64,000 bases of DNA from assembly GCA_934320655.1 (NCBI GenBank), contig CAKRFN010000003.1, positions 124,001 to 188,000 on the forward strand. Direction: 5' to 3'. The position numbers and the translations under genes were made by a program. The stretch comes from an uncultured Eubacterium sp. Its GTDB lineage: Bacteria; Bacillota; Clostridia; Lachnospirales; Lachnospiraceae. This document shows positions 16,658 to 25,025 of the stretch, piece by piece. How positions within the stretch are numbered: the stretch's first letter is position 1; every line of letters starts with the position of its first letter. The notes under the pieces are model-generated. The model made no database searches, was not told the DNA's origin, and worked only from the letters and a program-made list of their open reading frames with translations.

Positions 16658-17887
16658 TTAGAAAAATACATGATTTCCGATTACGACGCCGTCTCTGCCG
16701 TTCGCACGGTGGAAGCTGAGCTTGCCGCCGGTCGGGTCTGCACCCGCGAGCGCATCTGCTGCTGCCTGTCTACAGGAGCTTGAAATATTACCGCTGGCTA
16801 ATACTCTGGCGAGTGAACCGTTGCTTGCCGGTCCGAACTGACCGCTCTGGTAGATCACGCCTGAGATAGAGTTTGCATAGCTGCCGCTGCGCACACGGTT
16901 CAGTACAACCGCTCCGACTGCTACCTTTCCTTCGTAGCACTCGCTGCCAGCCTCACACTGGATGATCGCTGCCAGAAGCGTTGTATCGTCTACGGATGCG
17001 CTGGTCGCTGCATGCTGTGTCGCTGCGGGTGCAGAAGCTGCTGCCGTGACCGCTGCCGCTCTCTCTGCTGCCTCTTTTGCCTTCTGTGCTGCGATCTCTT
17101 CTGCAATCGATACAGCATCCGTTGTTCCTAATTTTACTTTGACATAGTCTGCGGACACATAGCCGTTTCCTGCCTTTACCGTAACTGCTACCCAGCCGTT
17201 CTTTTTGTCTGCCTTCTTGTTCAGTAACAGGCGGTCTTTTTTATCTGCTACCGAAATTACCTGTGCATTCTCGTTTGCTTTGCTTCTGATGCGCAAACCG
17301 TCTGTCTGCACATGTGCATATTTTTTACATACCTTTTTTGCATTGGCATATGCATCGGAACCAAACAGCAGATACTCTGTTTTCACATAGCCCTTTACAT
17401 CACCGGATGTAATCTTCGTCCAGTTTTTGCCCTGCTTGACAACGGTTGCTACGGATGTGGGATACAGCTTGCCTACTACCTCGGCATCTGCATCACCCTT
17501 TACACGGATGCAAAGAAAATCCTCTACATCTGCCATAACCTTATCCTGCCACTCCTGCTCGGTCTTGGACAGCTTTTCAGTCTCCTCCTCAGCCTCCTGT
17601 GCAGCCTCCTTTGCTGCCTGTCCGGCTGCTGCCTCGCTCTTGGAAGCAACGGTAACTGTCTGTGTCTCGGTCTTTTCTACTGCCACATCTGCAAGCAGCG
17701 CCTGGTCCAGTACATCATTCTCTGTCTGCTCGAGGCTGGCAACGATACCTGCCTTTCCGTTTCTGGCTACTGCTACATCTGCCGGTGCTCCGGTCTGATC
17801 ATCTGCTGTAAATGCCGCGCCGCATACTAATACGGCTGCGAGGATCATCATTGCGATGCCCTGTGTCAGTTTTTTATTAAGATTCAT
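16658..17887 (-). CDS. secreted cell-wall hydrolase, SH3 domains plus SleB/CwlJ-type catalytic domain
   Basis: 409 residues. An N-terminal signal peptide (MNLNKKLTQGIAMMILAAVL) is followed by a linker, two bacterial SH3 domains (about 120-175 and 190-250: GLRIRSKANENAQVIS), an Ala-rich linker and a C-terminal Hydrolase_2 domain (LLAAIIQCEAGSECYEGKVA, VGAVVLNRVRSG, QSGQFGP, ADALAGADPTGG). This domain is the SleB/CwlJ lytic transglycosylase or amidase fold, with Glu in CEAGSECYEG as the likely catalytic residue. It probably trims peptidoglycan at the cell surface. A consensus promoter with a WalR-like box stands upstream. Confidence 0.9.
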   Translation of the reverse strand: MNLNKKLTQGIAMMILAAVLVCGAAFTADDQTGAPADVAVARNGKAGIVASLEQTENDVLDQALLADVAVEKTETQTVTVASKSEAAAGQAAKEAAQEAEEETEKLSKTEQEWQDKVMADVEDFLCIRVKGDADAEVVGKLYPTSVATVVKQGKNWTKITSGDVKGYVKTEYLLFGSDAYANAKKVCKKYAHVQTDGLRIRSKANENAQVISVADKKDRLLLNKKADKKNGWVAVTVKAGNGYVSADYVKVKLGTTDAVSIAEEIAAQKAKEAAERAAAVTAAASAPAATQHAATSASVDDTTLLAAIIQCEAGSECYEGKVAVGAVVLNRVRSGSYANSISGVIYQSGQFGPASNGSLARVLASGNISSSCRQAAADALAGADPTGGKLSFHRANGRDGVVIGNHVFF

Positions 17888-18015
17888 AAAAATTACCTCC
17901 GCGATATCTGCGTGCTGTGTGCACAGGAAAATTTTGGTAGTATTTCTAATTTCTTACACTAGTTTACACATATTGTAACGTTTTTATTCGTATTTTATTC
18001 ACAAATATTAAGAAT

Positions 18016-18066
18016 GTTACAATTTTGTTACAAGCGCATTATAGCAGAGGATTTTGGATTTGTCAA
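18016..18066 (-). promoter_or_regulatory. sigma-A promoter with WalR-like box, cell-wall hydrolase
   Basis: Minus strand TTGACA (18061-18066), 17 bases, TATAAT (18038-18043), both perfect. The start-site region carries TGTAAC-AAAAT-TGTAAC (18016-18032), which matches the WalR (YycF) consensus TGTWAH-N5-TGTWAH. A looser copy, TGTAAA-N4-TGTAAG, is at 17953-17968. WalRK controls autolysins in Firmicutes. The box overlaps the transcription start, which suggests repression. The rest of the 180-bp gap is leader. Confidence 0.7.
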
Positions 18067-18068
18067 AT

Positions 18069-18395
18069 CTACGGATACATCTCCGATAATACCGCATCAA
18101 AAACCTGCGCATCCCGCAGCTTTTTCTGCTGCTTTTGCAGTTCCAATGCGTCCCGCATATTCTGCTCCTGCCGTGAGATAAACTCCGCCTCCGGCGCGGT
18201 TTCTTCCTCTTCCTCCCCGTCCTCTAAAACTGCTTTCAGATAACCGGTCAGACGGTCGGTAAGATATTTGAGCTGCCGGTTCGTGCGCCCCATCCTGACT
18301 GCCTGACAAATACACACGATGATCAATATCAGCATAGCTGCCAATATCAGCTTGTCCGTCTGCGTATCAAAAAAAAGTGCGATCTGTGTTCCCAT
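18069..18395 (-). CDS. small membrane-anchored protein with coiled coil
   Basis: 108 residues of unknown function. One membrane segment (LILAAMLILIIVCICQAV, about 16-34) is followed by a short basic stretch, a run of glutamates (EDGEEEEETAPEAEF) and a helical, Gln-rich coiled coil (QNMRDALELQKQQKKLRDAQ). The topology suggests a cytoplasmic coiled coil on the membrane face. Its stop is two bases before the -35 of the hydrolase promoter. It is divergent from murG; the 230-bp gap between them holds the murG promoter. Confidence 0.6.
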   Translation of the reverse strand: MGTQIALFFDTQTDKLILAAMLILIIVCICQAVRMGRTNRQLKYLTDRLTGYLKAVLEDGEEEEETAPEAEFISRQEQNMRDALELQKQQKKLRDAQVFDAVLSEMYP

Positions 18396-18552
18396 GATGA
18401 TTCCTCCCTTACAAATACAGTCTGTTTTGATCTATGATCTATCAATAATGATAGCGCGGCGATGCGCGCTTTTCCAGCTTTTTTCATCGCATGTTTCGAC
18501 ACGATTCGCGCATGGCAGCCACAAAACCCGCCCCGCCCGTGCGAGTTCGCGC

Positions 18553-18580
18553 TTGACTTTTCAGAAGTGATGTATATGAT
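18553..18580 (+). promoter_or_regulatory. promoter of murG
   Basis: TTGACT (18553-18558), 16 bases, TATGAT (18575-18580), about 50 bases upstream of the chosen murG start. Confidence 0.6.
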
Positions 18581-18629
18581 AGGTGGTAGATGCATAACTA
18601 TTACCAACAAAGGAGGACTTTGTTTTTAT

Positions 18630-19694
18630 ATGAAGAGAATACTGCTCACCGGCGGTGGTACTGCCGGTCATGTGACACCGAATATCGCGCTGCTCCCGCA
18701 TCTGAAGGAAGCAGGTTTTGACATTTCTTATATTGGTTCTTATCAGGGTATGGAAAAGGAATTGATCGAGGCACAGGGCATTCCGTATTACGGAATTTCC
18801 TCCGGCAAGTTGCGCCGCTACTTTGATCCGAAGAATTTTTCCGATCCGTTTAAAGTGGTCAAGGGACTGGGTCAGGCGATCCATCTGATACATAAACTGA
18901 AACCCAATGTCGTTTTCTCAAAGGGAGGCTTTGTATCGGTTCCGGTCGTGCTTGCGGCAAAATTCTGCCATGTACCCGCGATCATCCACGAATCCGACAT
19001 CACACCGGGTCTGGCAAATAAGATCGCGATCCCGTGTGCGACAAAGGTATGCTGCAATTTCCCGGAGACGATGAAATATCTGCCTGCCGACAAAGCGGTT
19101 CTGACCGGTTCTCCGATCCGCCGCGAGCTGCTGCGCGGTGACGCATCCGCTGCCCGCGAACTGTGCGGATTTGACGAGAGCCGTCCCGTACTCTTTATCA
19201 TCGGCGGCAGCAGCGGCTCTGTCATCATCAACCGCGTTGTCCGCGAAGCACTTCCGACGCTGCTTGAGCACTTTCAGGTCGCCCATATGTGTGGAAAGGG
19301 CAATCTGGAACCCTCACTCGCACCGACCAAGGGCTATCGCCAGTTTGAGTATATCGGCAGGGAATTAAACGATATTTTCGCGATGAGCGACATTGTTGTA
19401 TCCCGCGCCGGAGCCAACTCGATCTGCGAATTACAGGCGTTGCACAAACCGAATCTGCTCATTCCGCTCTCGGCAGCAGCCAGCCGCGGCGACCAGATTT
19501 TAAATGCCTCATCCTTTGAAAAACAGGGCTTCTCCAAAGTTCTGCTGGAGGAAAATCTCACCGAAAAATCTTTGATTGAGGCTGTGGAGGAACTGTACAA
19601 AAACCGCGACCGCTACATCCGCGCGATGAAAGAGAGCCGTTCGCTTGATTCGATTGATATGATCGTGGAACTGCTGGAAAAGGTTGCAAAATAG
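18630..19694 (+). CDS. murG: UDP-GlcNAc:lipid I N-acetylglucosaminyltransferase MurG
   Basis: 354 residues from ATG 18630. It adds GlcNAc to lipid I on the inner face of the membrane, the last cytoplasmic step of peptidoglycan synthesis. The first glycine loop is MKRILLTGGGTAGHVTPN and the second is VLFIIGGSSGSVIIN; the C-terminal donor site has VSRAGANSICELQAL. An upstream in-frame ATG at 18462 exists but precedes the promoter, and MKRILL is the family start; AAAGGAGG lies 13 bases upstream, rather far. MurG stands alone here rather than in an mra/mur cluster, and a terminator follows. Confidence 0.95.
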   Translation: MKRILLTGGGTAGHVTPNIALLPHLKEAGFDISYIGSYQGMEKELIEAQGIPYYGISSGKLRRYFDPKNFSDPFKVVKGLGQAIHLIHKLKPNVVFSKGGFVSVPVVLAAKFCHVPAIIHESDITPGLANKIAIPCATKVCCNFPETMKYLPADKAVLTGSPIRRELLRGDASAARELCGFDESRPVLFIIGGSSGSVIINRVVREALPTLLEHFQVAHMCGKGNLEPSLAPTKGYRQFEYIGRELNDIFAMSDIVVSRAGANSICELQALHKPNLLIPLSAAASRGDQILNASSFEKQGFSKVLLEENLTEKSLIEAVEELYKNRDRYIRAMKESRSLDSIDMIVELLEKVAK

Positions 19695-19704
19695 ACAGTA
19701 AATT

Positions 19705-19742
19705 TGTGCAATAGGGAAATGCATTGAAATTTCCTGTCGCAC
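19705..19742. repeat. imperfect palindrome, family member ATTTCCTGTC
   Basis: GTGCAATAGGGAAAT and ATTTCCTGTCGCAC form a hairpin with one bulge. The right arm matches the palindromes at 34793-34825 and 48633-48655. It lies between the murG stop and its terminator. Confidence 0.5.
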
Positions 19743-19747
19743 GAAAA

Positions 19748-19796
19748 AGAGCTGAACACCCGCGTCGCCCTGACCGGATATCAGCTCTATTTTTAT
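19748..19796. terminator. terminator between murG and the HIT gene
   Basis: AGAGCTGA (19748-19755) pairs with TCAGCTCT (19781-19788), then ATTTTTAT. On the other strand the stem is followed by TTTTTCGT, so it can serve both converging genes. Confidence 0.7.
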
Positions 19797-19805
19797 GTCC
19801 TATAT

Positions 19806-20219
19806 CTATTTTACAGACAGCTTCTCTGCCAGCTCATCCATCTCCTCATCGCTGAAATGATTCTGTGTCCATGTGAGGATCGGTGCCGCATCCTTGTAGC
19901 GGGGAACCAGATGGAGGTGATAGTGGAATACGGTCTGACCTGCGACTTCTCCGTTGTTCTGCATGATGTTGAAGCCATCACAGTTCAATACAGTCGTCAT
20001 ATGTGTTGCCATGCGCTTTGCCAGCTTCATCGCCTCTCCCGCAAGCTCACTCGGCAGCTCATAGATGTCTGCATAATGCTGTTTCGGAACGATCAGTGAA
20101 TGTCCCTTTGCAGCCGGTCCCACATCCATGATTACCTTAAAGTCATCATCCTCAAATAATGTGCGAGAAGGGATCTCGCCTGCCATAATCTTACAAAAAA
20201 TACAATTCTCGTCTCTCAT
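19806..20219 (-). CDS. HIT-family nucleotide hydrolase/transferase
   Basis: 137 residues, typical HIT length. The start (NCIFCKIMAGEIPSRTLFED) carries a CxxC zinc-type motif seen in the HinT branch. The catalytic histidine triad is HYHLHLVPR near residue 100. HinT enzymes hydrolyse AMP-amino and related nucleotide phosphoramidates in the cytosol. It is convergent with murG and apparently separate from the next gene (50-base gap). Confidence 0.93.
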   Translation of the reverse strand: MRDENCIFCKIMAGEIPSRTLFEDDDFKVIMDVGPAAKGHSLIVPKQHYADIYELPSELAGEAMKLAKRMATHMTTVLNCDGFNIMQNNGEVAGQTVFHYHLHLVPRYKDAAPILTWTQNHFSDEEMDELAEKLSVK

Positions 20220-20269
20220 GTTCGTTCTCCTTTTGATATATTTTTGCGAGTAGTTTCAGCCGTTACCGC

Positions 20270-21265
20270 TCACGCGCCAAACGTGAACAATTCATCGAGC
20301 TGTCTGAGCGTCTTAAAGTTGCCCTTCGCAGTCATTTCTCCTGTCATAAATGCCCGCTGGAACGTCATACGTCCGGCAATAATCGACTCTAATACCTCCG
20401 GCGTGAGCTTCACGTAAACATCCGTATGCTCCTGCTGTCCATAATGACACACCAGCTCTCCGTTGTGGATCTGGATGCACAGCGGTTTCTTTTTTCCTTC
20501 TATAATAACCAGATAGTTGACTTCTACCTCCGGTCTGCCGGAAAAATGCGATTCAAAATCAATCACATACGCGAGATCATCATCCTGCGTCGTCTGCTTC
20601 ATCATACCGCGGAAACGCTCTGCCAACTGCTCAATGTCCTGCTTTTGCTGTTTGACATAGCTGTCATCCGATGCGTACTGCGAGAGCTGCTCGCTCTCCT
20701 GCGGGGTGAGCTCCATCTGCGGTGTCCGCTGTACGGACTGTGTCACCGCCTGATTACTCGTCGGCAGGCTCTTCATTTTCTGAGAGATCGTCCGATAGAG
20801 ATTCTCCGCCTTTTTCTCGATGATCAGGGAATAATCTTTGTTCATCTGAAAGCTCACGAGATCCTCTACATAGCCGCACAGACCGTTACAGGGCAGTCCG
20901 CCCAGTGTCGCCCAAGCGTTCATCAGACTCAGTTCCGCCTCCCGCTCGCCATAAGTCGTAGACATGACGATCGGCTGCATATACGTCTGTGCGATCTTTT
21001 CCTTGTCGCCGTACAGCCAGCAGGCATCGAGAAACTGCTGCATATAGCCGCCGATGCCGAGCCACTCGACCGTTGTCGCCAGAATAATGCCGTCCGCATC
21101 GCGGAGCGTCTGCGGAAGTGTACTGATACTGCTCTTATGCTCATAGATATTATACCGTGTCACACTCACGCGCAGCTCTGCCAGCACCTCTTCCATCTTA
21201 TTTAATACATAGATTGTCGGATCGTCGAGAACGCCTCTGCCGCCGTAATAAATATTTACCTTCAT
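20270..21265 (-). CDS. flavodoxin-like reductase fused to an SCP2-type domain
   Basis: 331 residues. The first ~170 residues form a flavodoxin-like FMN-binding fold (NIYYGGRGVLDDP, DADGIILATTVEWLGIGGYM, VMSTTYGEREAEL). After a Gln-rich linker, residues ~230-330 resemble a sterol-carrier/SCP2 lipid-binding domain (KPLCIQIHNGELVCHYGQQE, TPEVLESIIAGRMTFQRAFM, FKTLRQL). The combination suggests a redox protein acting on or near a hydrophobic ligand; the substrate is unknown. It has its own promoter at 21328-21356 and is not part of the catabolic operon upstream. Confidence 0.75.
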   Translation of the reverse strand: MKVNIYYGGRGVLDDPTIYVLNKMEEVLAELRVSVTRYNIYEHKSSISTLPQTLRDADGIILATTVEWLGIGGYMQQFLDACWLYGDKEKIAQTYMQPIVMSTTYGEREAELSLMNAWATLGGLPCNGLCGYVEDLVSFQMNKDYSLIIEKKAENLYRTISQKMKSLPTSNQAVTQSVQRTPQMELTPQESEQLSQYASDDSYVKQQKQDIEQLAERFRGMMKQTTQDDDLAYVIDFESHFSGRPEVEVNYLVIIEGKKKPLCIQIHNGELVCHYGQQEHTDVYVKLTPEVLESIIAGRMTFQRAFMTGEMTAKGNFKTLRQLDELFTFGA

Positions 21266-21327
21266 CTTCTTATCCTTTGATTGTATTCTCGTTATCTGTC
21301 TGCATACGTTTGATTCTAATCTCTTTT

Positions 21328-21356
21328 AGTATAGACAATTCAACGGGAAAACTCAA
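21328..21356 (-). promoter_or_regulatory. promoter of the flavodoxin-SCP2 gene
   Basis: Minus strand TTGAGT (21351-21356), 17 bases, TATACT (21328-21333), just after the stop of the alcohol dehydrogenase gene. Confidence 0.55.
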
Positions 21357-21366
21357 TGGTATTTTT

Positions 21367-22491
21367 TTAGAAGAGTTGTTCGTATATATGGAGAATTTCT
21401 GTTTCGTCGAGTGTTGTATAGTTGTTGGCAGTCAGCCTCCCTTGCTTTGTCAGAACCGTCTGTGTATAACGCTTTAGTTCTTCTTTTTCTACACCGTATT
21501 CATGCAGTGGCCGTTTCACCAGAATCTGCCCCAGCAGCTCATCCAGCCCATCATACACCTGCATCTGCGAACATTTAAGCGAATGAGATAATAATTCATT
21601 CAATTTCTGTATTTTTCCATCCGGACATAACCGGTAATAGGCTTTAAGCACACCGGTAAACAATGCATAATTTGCCTCTCCGTGCGGCACATGATGTGCT
21701 CCGGAGAACGGCAGGCTCATCGCATGAACCGCCGCGCAGCCGGCATTTCCGAACGCAATACCGGCATACGTGCTGGCAAGTAAAAATTCACCGATCAATG
21801 CCTGCTTTTTCTGCTCCTTGTCAGCCGCTGCCGCAATCTCACAATATCCTGCCAGAATCGTCTCTATCGCTTTGATCGAAAACATCTCAGAAAATGCGGT
21901 CGCCTTTGGCGAGAGATAGGACTCTACCGCATGAACCAGCGCATCGATCGAACTGGCGGCAAAAAAACGGAACGGAATATGCGCTGTCAGCTCCGGAATC
22001 AAAACAGCCGCATCCGCATATTCTTCATCGGTCTGCAAACCCAGCTTGGTGCCCTTTCCGGTCATATCGATCACGGAAACACTTGTCACCTCGCTGCCCG
22101 TTCCGCATGTCGTAGGCACAACAACCAGCTTTTTCACTTTTTTTGTCGGTATCTCCTTGTCAAACAGCTTTTCAAGCGGAACGACCGTCTCCTGCACCAG
22201 CAGCTTTGCCACATCAATAATACTTCCTCCGCCAATCGCAATCACACGGTCGTATGTTACCTGTCTGACATCCTCATATAAGGCTTCGACCATAACATCT
22301 GTCGGTTCACCGGTTCCATAATTTTTTAGAAAAAATACGTTTGCCTCACCACAGAACCGATCCATATACCCATGATAATAGGTCGGATTTGTCAGAATCA
22401 GATCCCGCTCTCCGATAGAAAATGCGTCTGCAAACTCCTGACAGTTATTAAATAAGTAGATTTCGGGCACAATGCGAAACTGTTTTGTCAT
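21367..22491 (-). CDS. iron-containing alcohol dehydrogenase, 4-hydroxybutyrate dehydrogenase-like
   Basis: 374 residues from ATG 22491 (MTKQFRIVPEIYLFN), chosen because AAGGAG stands nine bases upstream. It belongs to the group III metal-dependent dehydrogenases: NAD-binding AIGGGSIIDVAKLL, VVPTTCGTGSEVT, and the metal ligands in ASSIDALVHAVES (Asp, His) and the two later histidines (AAVHAMSLP, GAHHVPHGEAN). Closest by eye are 4-hydroxybutyrate dehydrogenases, which reduce succinate semialdehyde with NADH. It is the last gene of the eleven-gene operon, directly after an aminotransferase that would make a semialdehyde, so it probably reduces that product to an alcohol. Which semialdehyde (aspartate or succinate) is not decided by sequence. 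Confidence 0.8.
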   Translation of the reverse strand: MTKQFRIVPEIYLFNNCQEFADAFSIGERDLILTNPTYYHGYMDRFCGEANVFFLKNYGTGEPTDVMVEALYEDVRQVTYDRVIAIGGGSIIDVAKLLVQETVVPLEKLFDKEIPTKKVKKLVVVPTTCGTGSEVTSVSVIDMTGKGTKLGLQTDEEYADAAVLIPELTAHIPFRFFAASSIDALVHAVESYLSPKATAFSEMFSIKAIETILAGYCEIAAAADKEQKKQALIGEFLLASTYAGIAFGNAGCAAVHAMSLPFSGAHHVPHGEANYALFTGVLKAYYRLCPDGKIQKLNELLSHSLKCSQMQVYDGLDELLGQILVKRPLHEYGVEKEELKRYTQTVLTKQGRLTANNYTTLDETEILHIYEQLF

Positions 22492-22526
22492 CCTGCGACA
22501 CTCCTTTTCTTTTTCTTGCATATAGA

Positions 22527-23879
22527 TTACATCAATTCACGGATTCCATCTGCCATAATGCCAAGACCCGCCTCTAACTGTGCATCGGTAATGACTAATG
22601 GCGCCAGAAAACGGACAACATTCAGATATGTACCGGCATTTTCGATCAGCAGACCGTGTTTCGCACAATACTGTACCAGATCTGTCACCAGCTTTGTATT
22701 CGGCTCCTTTGTCTGCGGATCTTTGACAAATTCAATACCAACCATTCCGCCCAGCCCGCGTACATCTCCGATAACCGGACATTCTTTCTGCAGCTGACCG
22801 AAAAATTCCTTGACACGATCACCGATTTTTCTTGATTTTGCAGCAAAATCCTCTTTTTCCATGATCTCAATCGTCTTTAACGCAGATGCACAGGCAAGCG
22901 CATTTCCGCCAAATGTACCACCGATCACACCACCCGGCACTGCATCCATGATCTCTTTTCTTGCACAGATCGCGCTCAGCGGAATGCCGTCCGCAATCGA
23001 TTTTGCTGTCGCCAGAATGTCCGGTGCGCATCCTGCCTCTGCCCAGTAGGTAGACGCAAACATTCTTCCGGTTCTGCAAAATCCGCTCTGAACCTCGTCC
23101 ACAATGAGCATGATTCCCTTTTCATCACAAATCTGTCTTACCGCCTTTACCCACTCAATCGGCGCGGGTACGAATCCACCTTCGCCCTGTAACGGTTCTA
23201 CCACGATCGCAGCTACATATTCTGCCGGAGAACACTCCTCAAAAACATCATTCAGCTTCTTAATATAATAGGCGATTGCCTCCTCATCCGTCATTCCTTC
23301 GGGCTTGCGATACAGATAAGGATACGGTGCCCGGAAAACGCCATCCGGAAACGGTCCCATACCGACTGCATATGCCTTTTTACTGGTCATTACCATCGTC
23401 AGCGCTGTCCTGCCATGAAATGCTCCGCTGAATACAATGATGTTCGGCCGCTTCGTATACGCCTTTGCTACTTTGACCGCATTCTCATCCGCCTCTGCTC
23501 CTGAATTTGTAAAAAATGCCTGTTTCTCAGTGCCCTTGACCGGTGCAATCTCACAGATCTTCTGCGCCAGAGATACATACCCGTCATGTGTTATGATGTT
23601 AAACATTGCATGGAAATAGCGGTCTGCCTGCGCCTTTACCGCCTCCACTACCTCGGGTCTGGAGTAACCCATATTCAATACGCCGACTCCTCCGACCCAG
23701 TCGAGAAAATAGTTGCCATCCACATCTTCTACCATAGCACCTTCGCCGCGCCGGATCACACACGGATAGACACATCCGATTGCCTTTGGTGTGTATTTGT
23801 GTCTCCGGTCAATGACCTCCTGTGCCTTCGGTCCGGGTAATGTCTCTGTAATAATTTTAGGTAATTCTTCTCTTAACAT
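22527..23879 (-). CDS. class III aminotransferase, GABA/diaminobutyrate transaminase-like
   Basis: 450 residues. PLP-dependent omega-aminotransferase: FTNSGAEADENAVKVAKAYT (phosphate-binding), FSGAFHGRTALTMVMT, LIVDEVQSGFCRTGRMFA (Asp for the pyridine N), a Schiff-base lysine in DILATAKSIADGIP, and GGTFGGNALACASALKTIE. The family moves a terminal amino group from GABA, diaminobutyrate or ornithine to a 2-oxo acid. In ectoine catabolism DoeD does this on 2,4-diaminobutyrate. Position: 35 bases before the dehydrogenase and 20 after the second ABC ATPase. Substrate is inferred from the operon. Confidence 0.85.
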   Translation of the reverse strand: MLREELPKIITETLPGPKAQEVIDRRHKYTPKAIGCVYPCVIRRGEGAMVEDVDGNYFLDWVGGVGVLNMGYSRPEVVEAVKAQADRYFHAMFNIITHDGYVSLAQKICEIAPVKGTEKQAFFTNSGAEADENAVKVAKAYTKRPNIIVFSGAFHGRTALTMVMTSKKAYAVGMGPFPDGVFRAPYPYLYRKPEGMTDEEAIAYYIKKLNDVFEECSPAEYVAAIVVEPLQGEGGFVPAPIEWVKAVRQICDEKGIMLIVDEVQSGFCRTGRMFASTYWAEAGCAPDILATAKSIADGIPLSAICARKEIMDAVPGGVIGGTFGGNALACASALKTIEIMEKEDFAAKSRKIGDRVKEFFGQLQKECPVIGDVRGLGGMVGIEFVKDPQTKEPNTKLVTDLVQYCAKHGLLIENAGTYLNVVRFLAPLVITDAQLEAGLGIMADGIRELM

Positions 23880-23899
23880 GTTTGTTCCTCCTGTTTATG

Positions 23900-24625
23900 T
23901 CATGAAATCATTCTGGATAAAAATTCCTTTGTTCTCTCTTTTTGCGGATGCCGGAAAATCGCGTCCGGAGTTCCCTCCTCCACGATATATCCCTGATCCA
24001 TAAAAATCACATAATTACTTACATCTCTGGCAAATTCCATCTCGTGTGTCACGACGACCATCGTTGCACCTTCACGTGCCAGATCTTTCATAATGCCAAG
24101 CACTTCACCGACCAGTTCCGGGTCCAGCGCGGAAGTCGGTTCATCAAACAATAATACTTCTGGTCTCATCGCCAACGCGCGCGCGATCGCTACGCGCTGT
24201 TGCTGTCCGCCGGAAAGTGTATTCGGATATTTGTCTGCCTTGTCGTAAAGCCCTACCTTTGTCAGCAGCTCCAGTCCCTGCTCCCGTGCCTCCTGCTTTT
24301 TGACCTTGTTCACACAGACAGGAGCCATCATAATGTTTTCCAACACCGTCTTGACCGGAAACAGGTTAAACCGCTGAAATACCATTCCTACCTTTTTATG
24401 TACTTCCCTGCGGTCAGTCGAAGGATTCATAATATTCTCTCCATCGAGAATAATTTCTCCTCCATCCGGCTGTTCCAGCAGATTCAGACAGCGCAGCATC
24501 GTACTTTTTCCAGAACCAGAAGGTCCGATCACACTGATCACGCTGCCTTTATCCACAGTCAGTGAAATATCCTTTAAGACTTCCAGTTCTCCGTAATTTT
24601 TCTTTAAATGTCTGACTTCCAGCAT
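23900..24625 (-). CDS. amino-acid ABC transporter ATPase (second copy in operon)
   Basis: About 241 residues. Walker A GPSGSGKSTML, Q-loop FQRFNLFP, signature LSGGQQQRVAIARALAM and Walker B VLLFDEPTSALDPE are intact; this is the polar amino-acid uptake (GlnQ/HisP-like) branch. I chose ATG 24625 (MLEVRHLKK), nine bases after AAGGAG, over ATG 24631. The operon encodes a single permease pair and one binding protein but two ATPases, this one and 28420-29214. It may serve the same permease as a heteromer or belong to a lost second transporter. Confidence 0.9.
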   Translation of the reverse strand: MLEVRHLKKNYGELEVLKDISLTVDKGSVISVIGPSGSGKSTMLRCLNLLEQPDGGEIILDGENIMNPSTDRREVHKKVGMVFQRFNLFPVKTVLENIMMAPVCVNKVKKQEAREQGLELLTKVGLYDKADKYPNTLSGGQQQRVAIARALAMRPEVLLFDEPTSALDPELVGEVLGIMKDLAREGATMVVVTHEMEFARDVSNYVIFMDQGYIVEEGTPDAIFRHPQKERTKEFLSRMIS

Positions 24626-24641
24626 AGGCATTCTCTCCTTT

Positions 24642-25025
24642 TTATGCTAAAACTGCAATTGCATCCAGCTCCAGATTCGCTCCGCCACCCAGATTTGAGA
24701 TCTCCATGGCGATCCGTGCCGGCGGATTTTCCGGAAAATAGGTCTTGTAGACCACATTAAAATCCTGCATGTATTGCAAATCTTTTACATATACACTGAC
24801 TTTTACGATATCCTCCATCCTGCCACCGGCAGCCTCAATCGTAGCCTTCAGATTTTCCAACGCATATGTTGTCTCTATCTGTATATCTCCATCGCCCATG
24901 ATGGCTCCGGTATTCCTGTCATCTCCGCAAACACCCGCCAGATATACCTGACGGTCTACTTTCACCGCCTGCGAATACCACGCTGTAGGCTTTGTCGCCT
25001 GTTCCGTAAATATGATCTCTTTCAT
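24642..25025 (-). CDS. ridA: RidA-family enamine/imine deaminase
   Basis: 127 residues. RidA proteins hydrolyse reactive enamines or imines released by PLP dehydratases. Motifs: PTAWYSQAVKVDRQVYLAG, ETTYALENLKATIEAAGG, VKVSVYVKDLQYMQDFNVVY, and PARIAMEISNLGGGANLELDAI with the catalytic-site Arg. It overlaps the end of the dehydratase gene by four bases (ATGA), so the two are translationally coupled. That pairing suggests the dehydratase releases an imine that RidA clears. Confidence 0.93.
   Translation of the reverse strand: MKEIIFTEQATKPTAWYSQAVKVDRQVYLAGVCGDDRNTGAIMGDGDIQIETTYALENLKATIEAAGGRMEDIVKVSVYVKDLQYMQDFNVVYKTYFPENPPARIAMEISNLGGGANLELDAIAVLA

Noticed and set aside
21367..23879. The operon as a simple GABA fermentation locus
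   Set aside because: Aminotransferase and dehydrogenase alone fit GABA, but the EhuB-, DoeA- and EutB-like genes in the same operon do not; kept only as an alternative.
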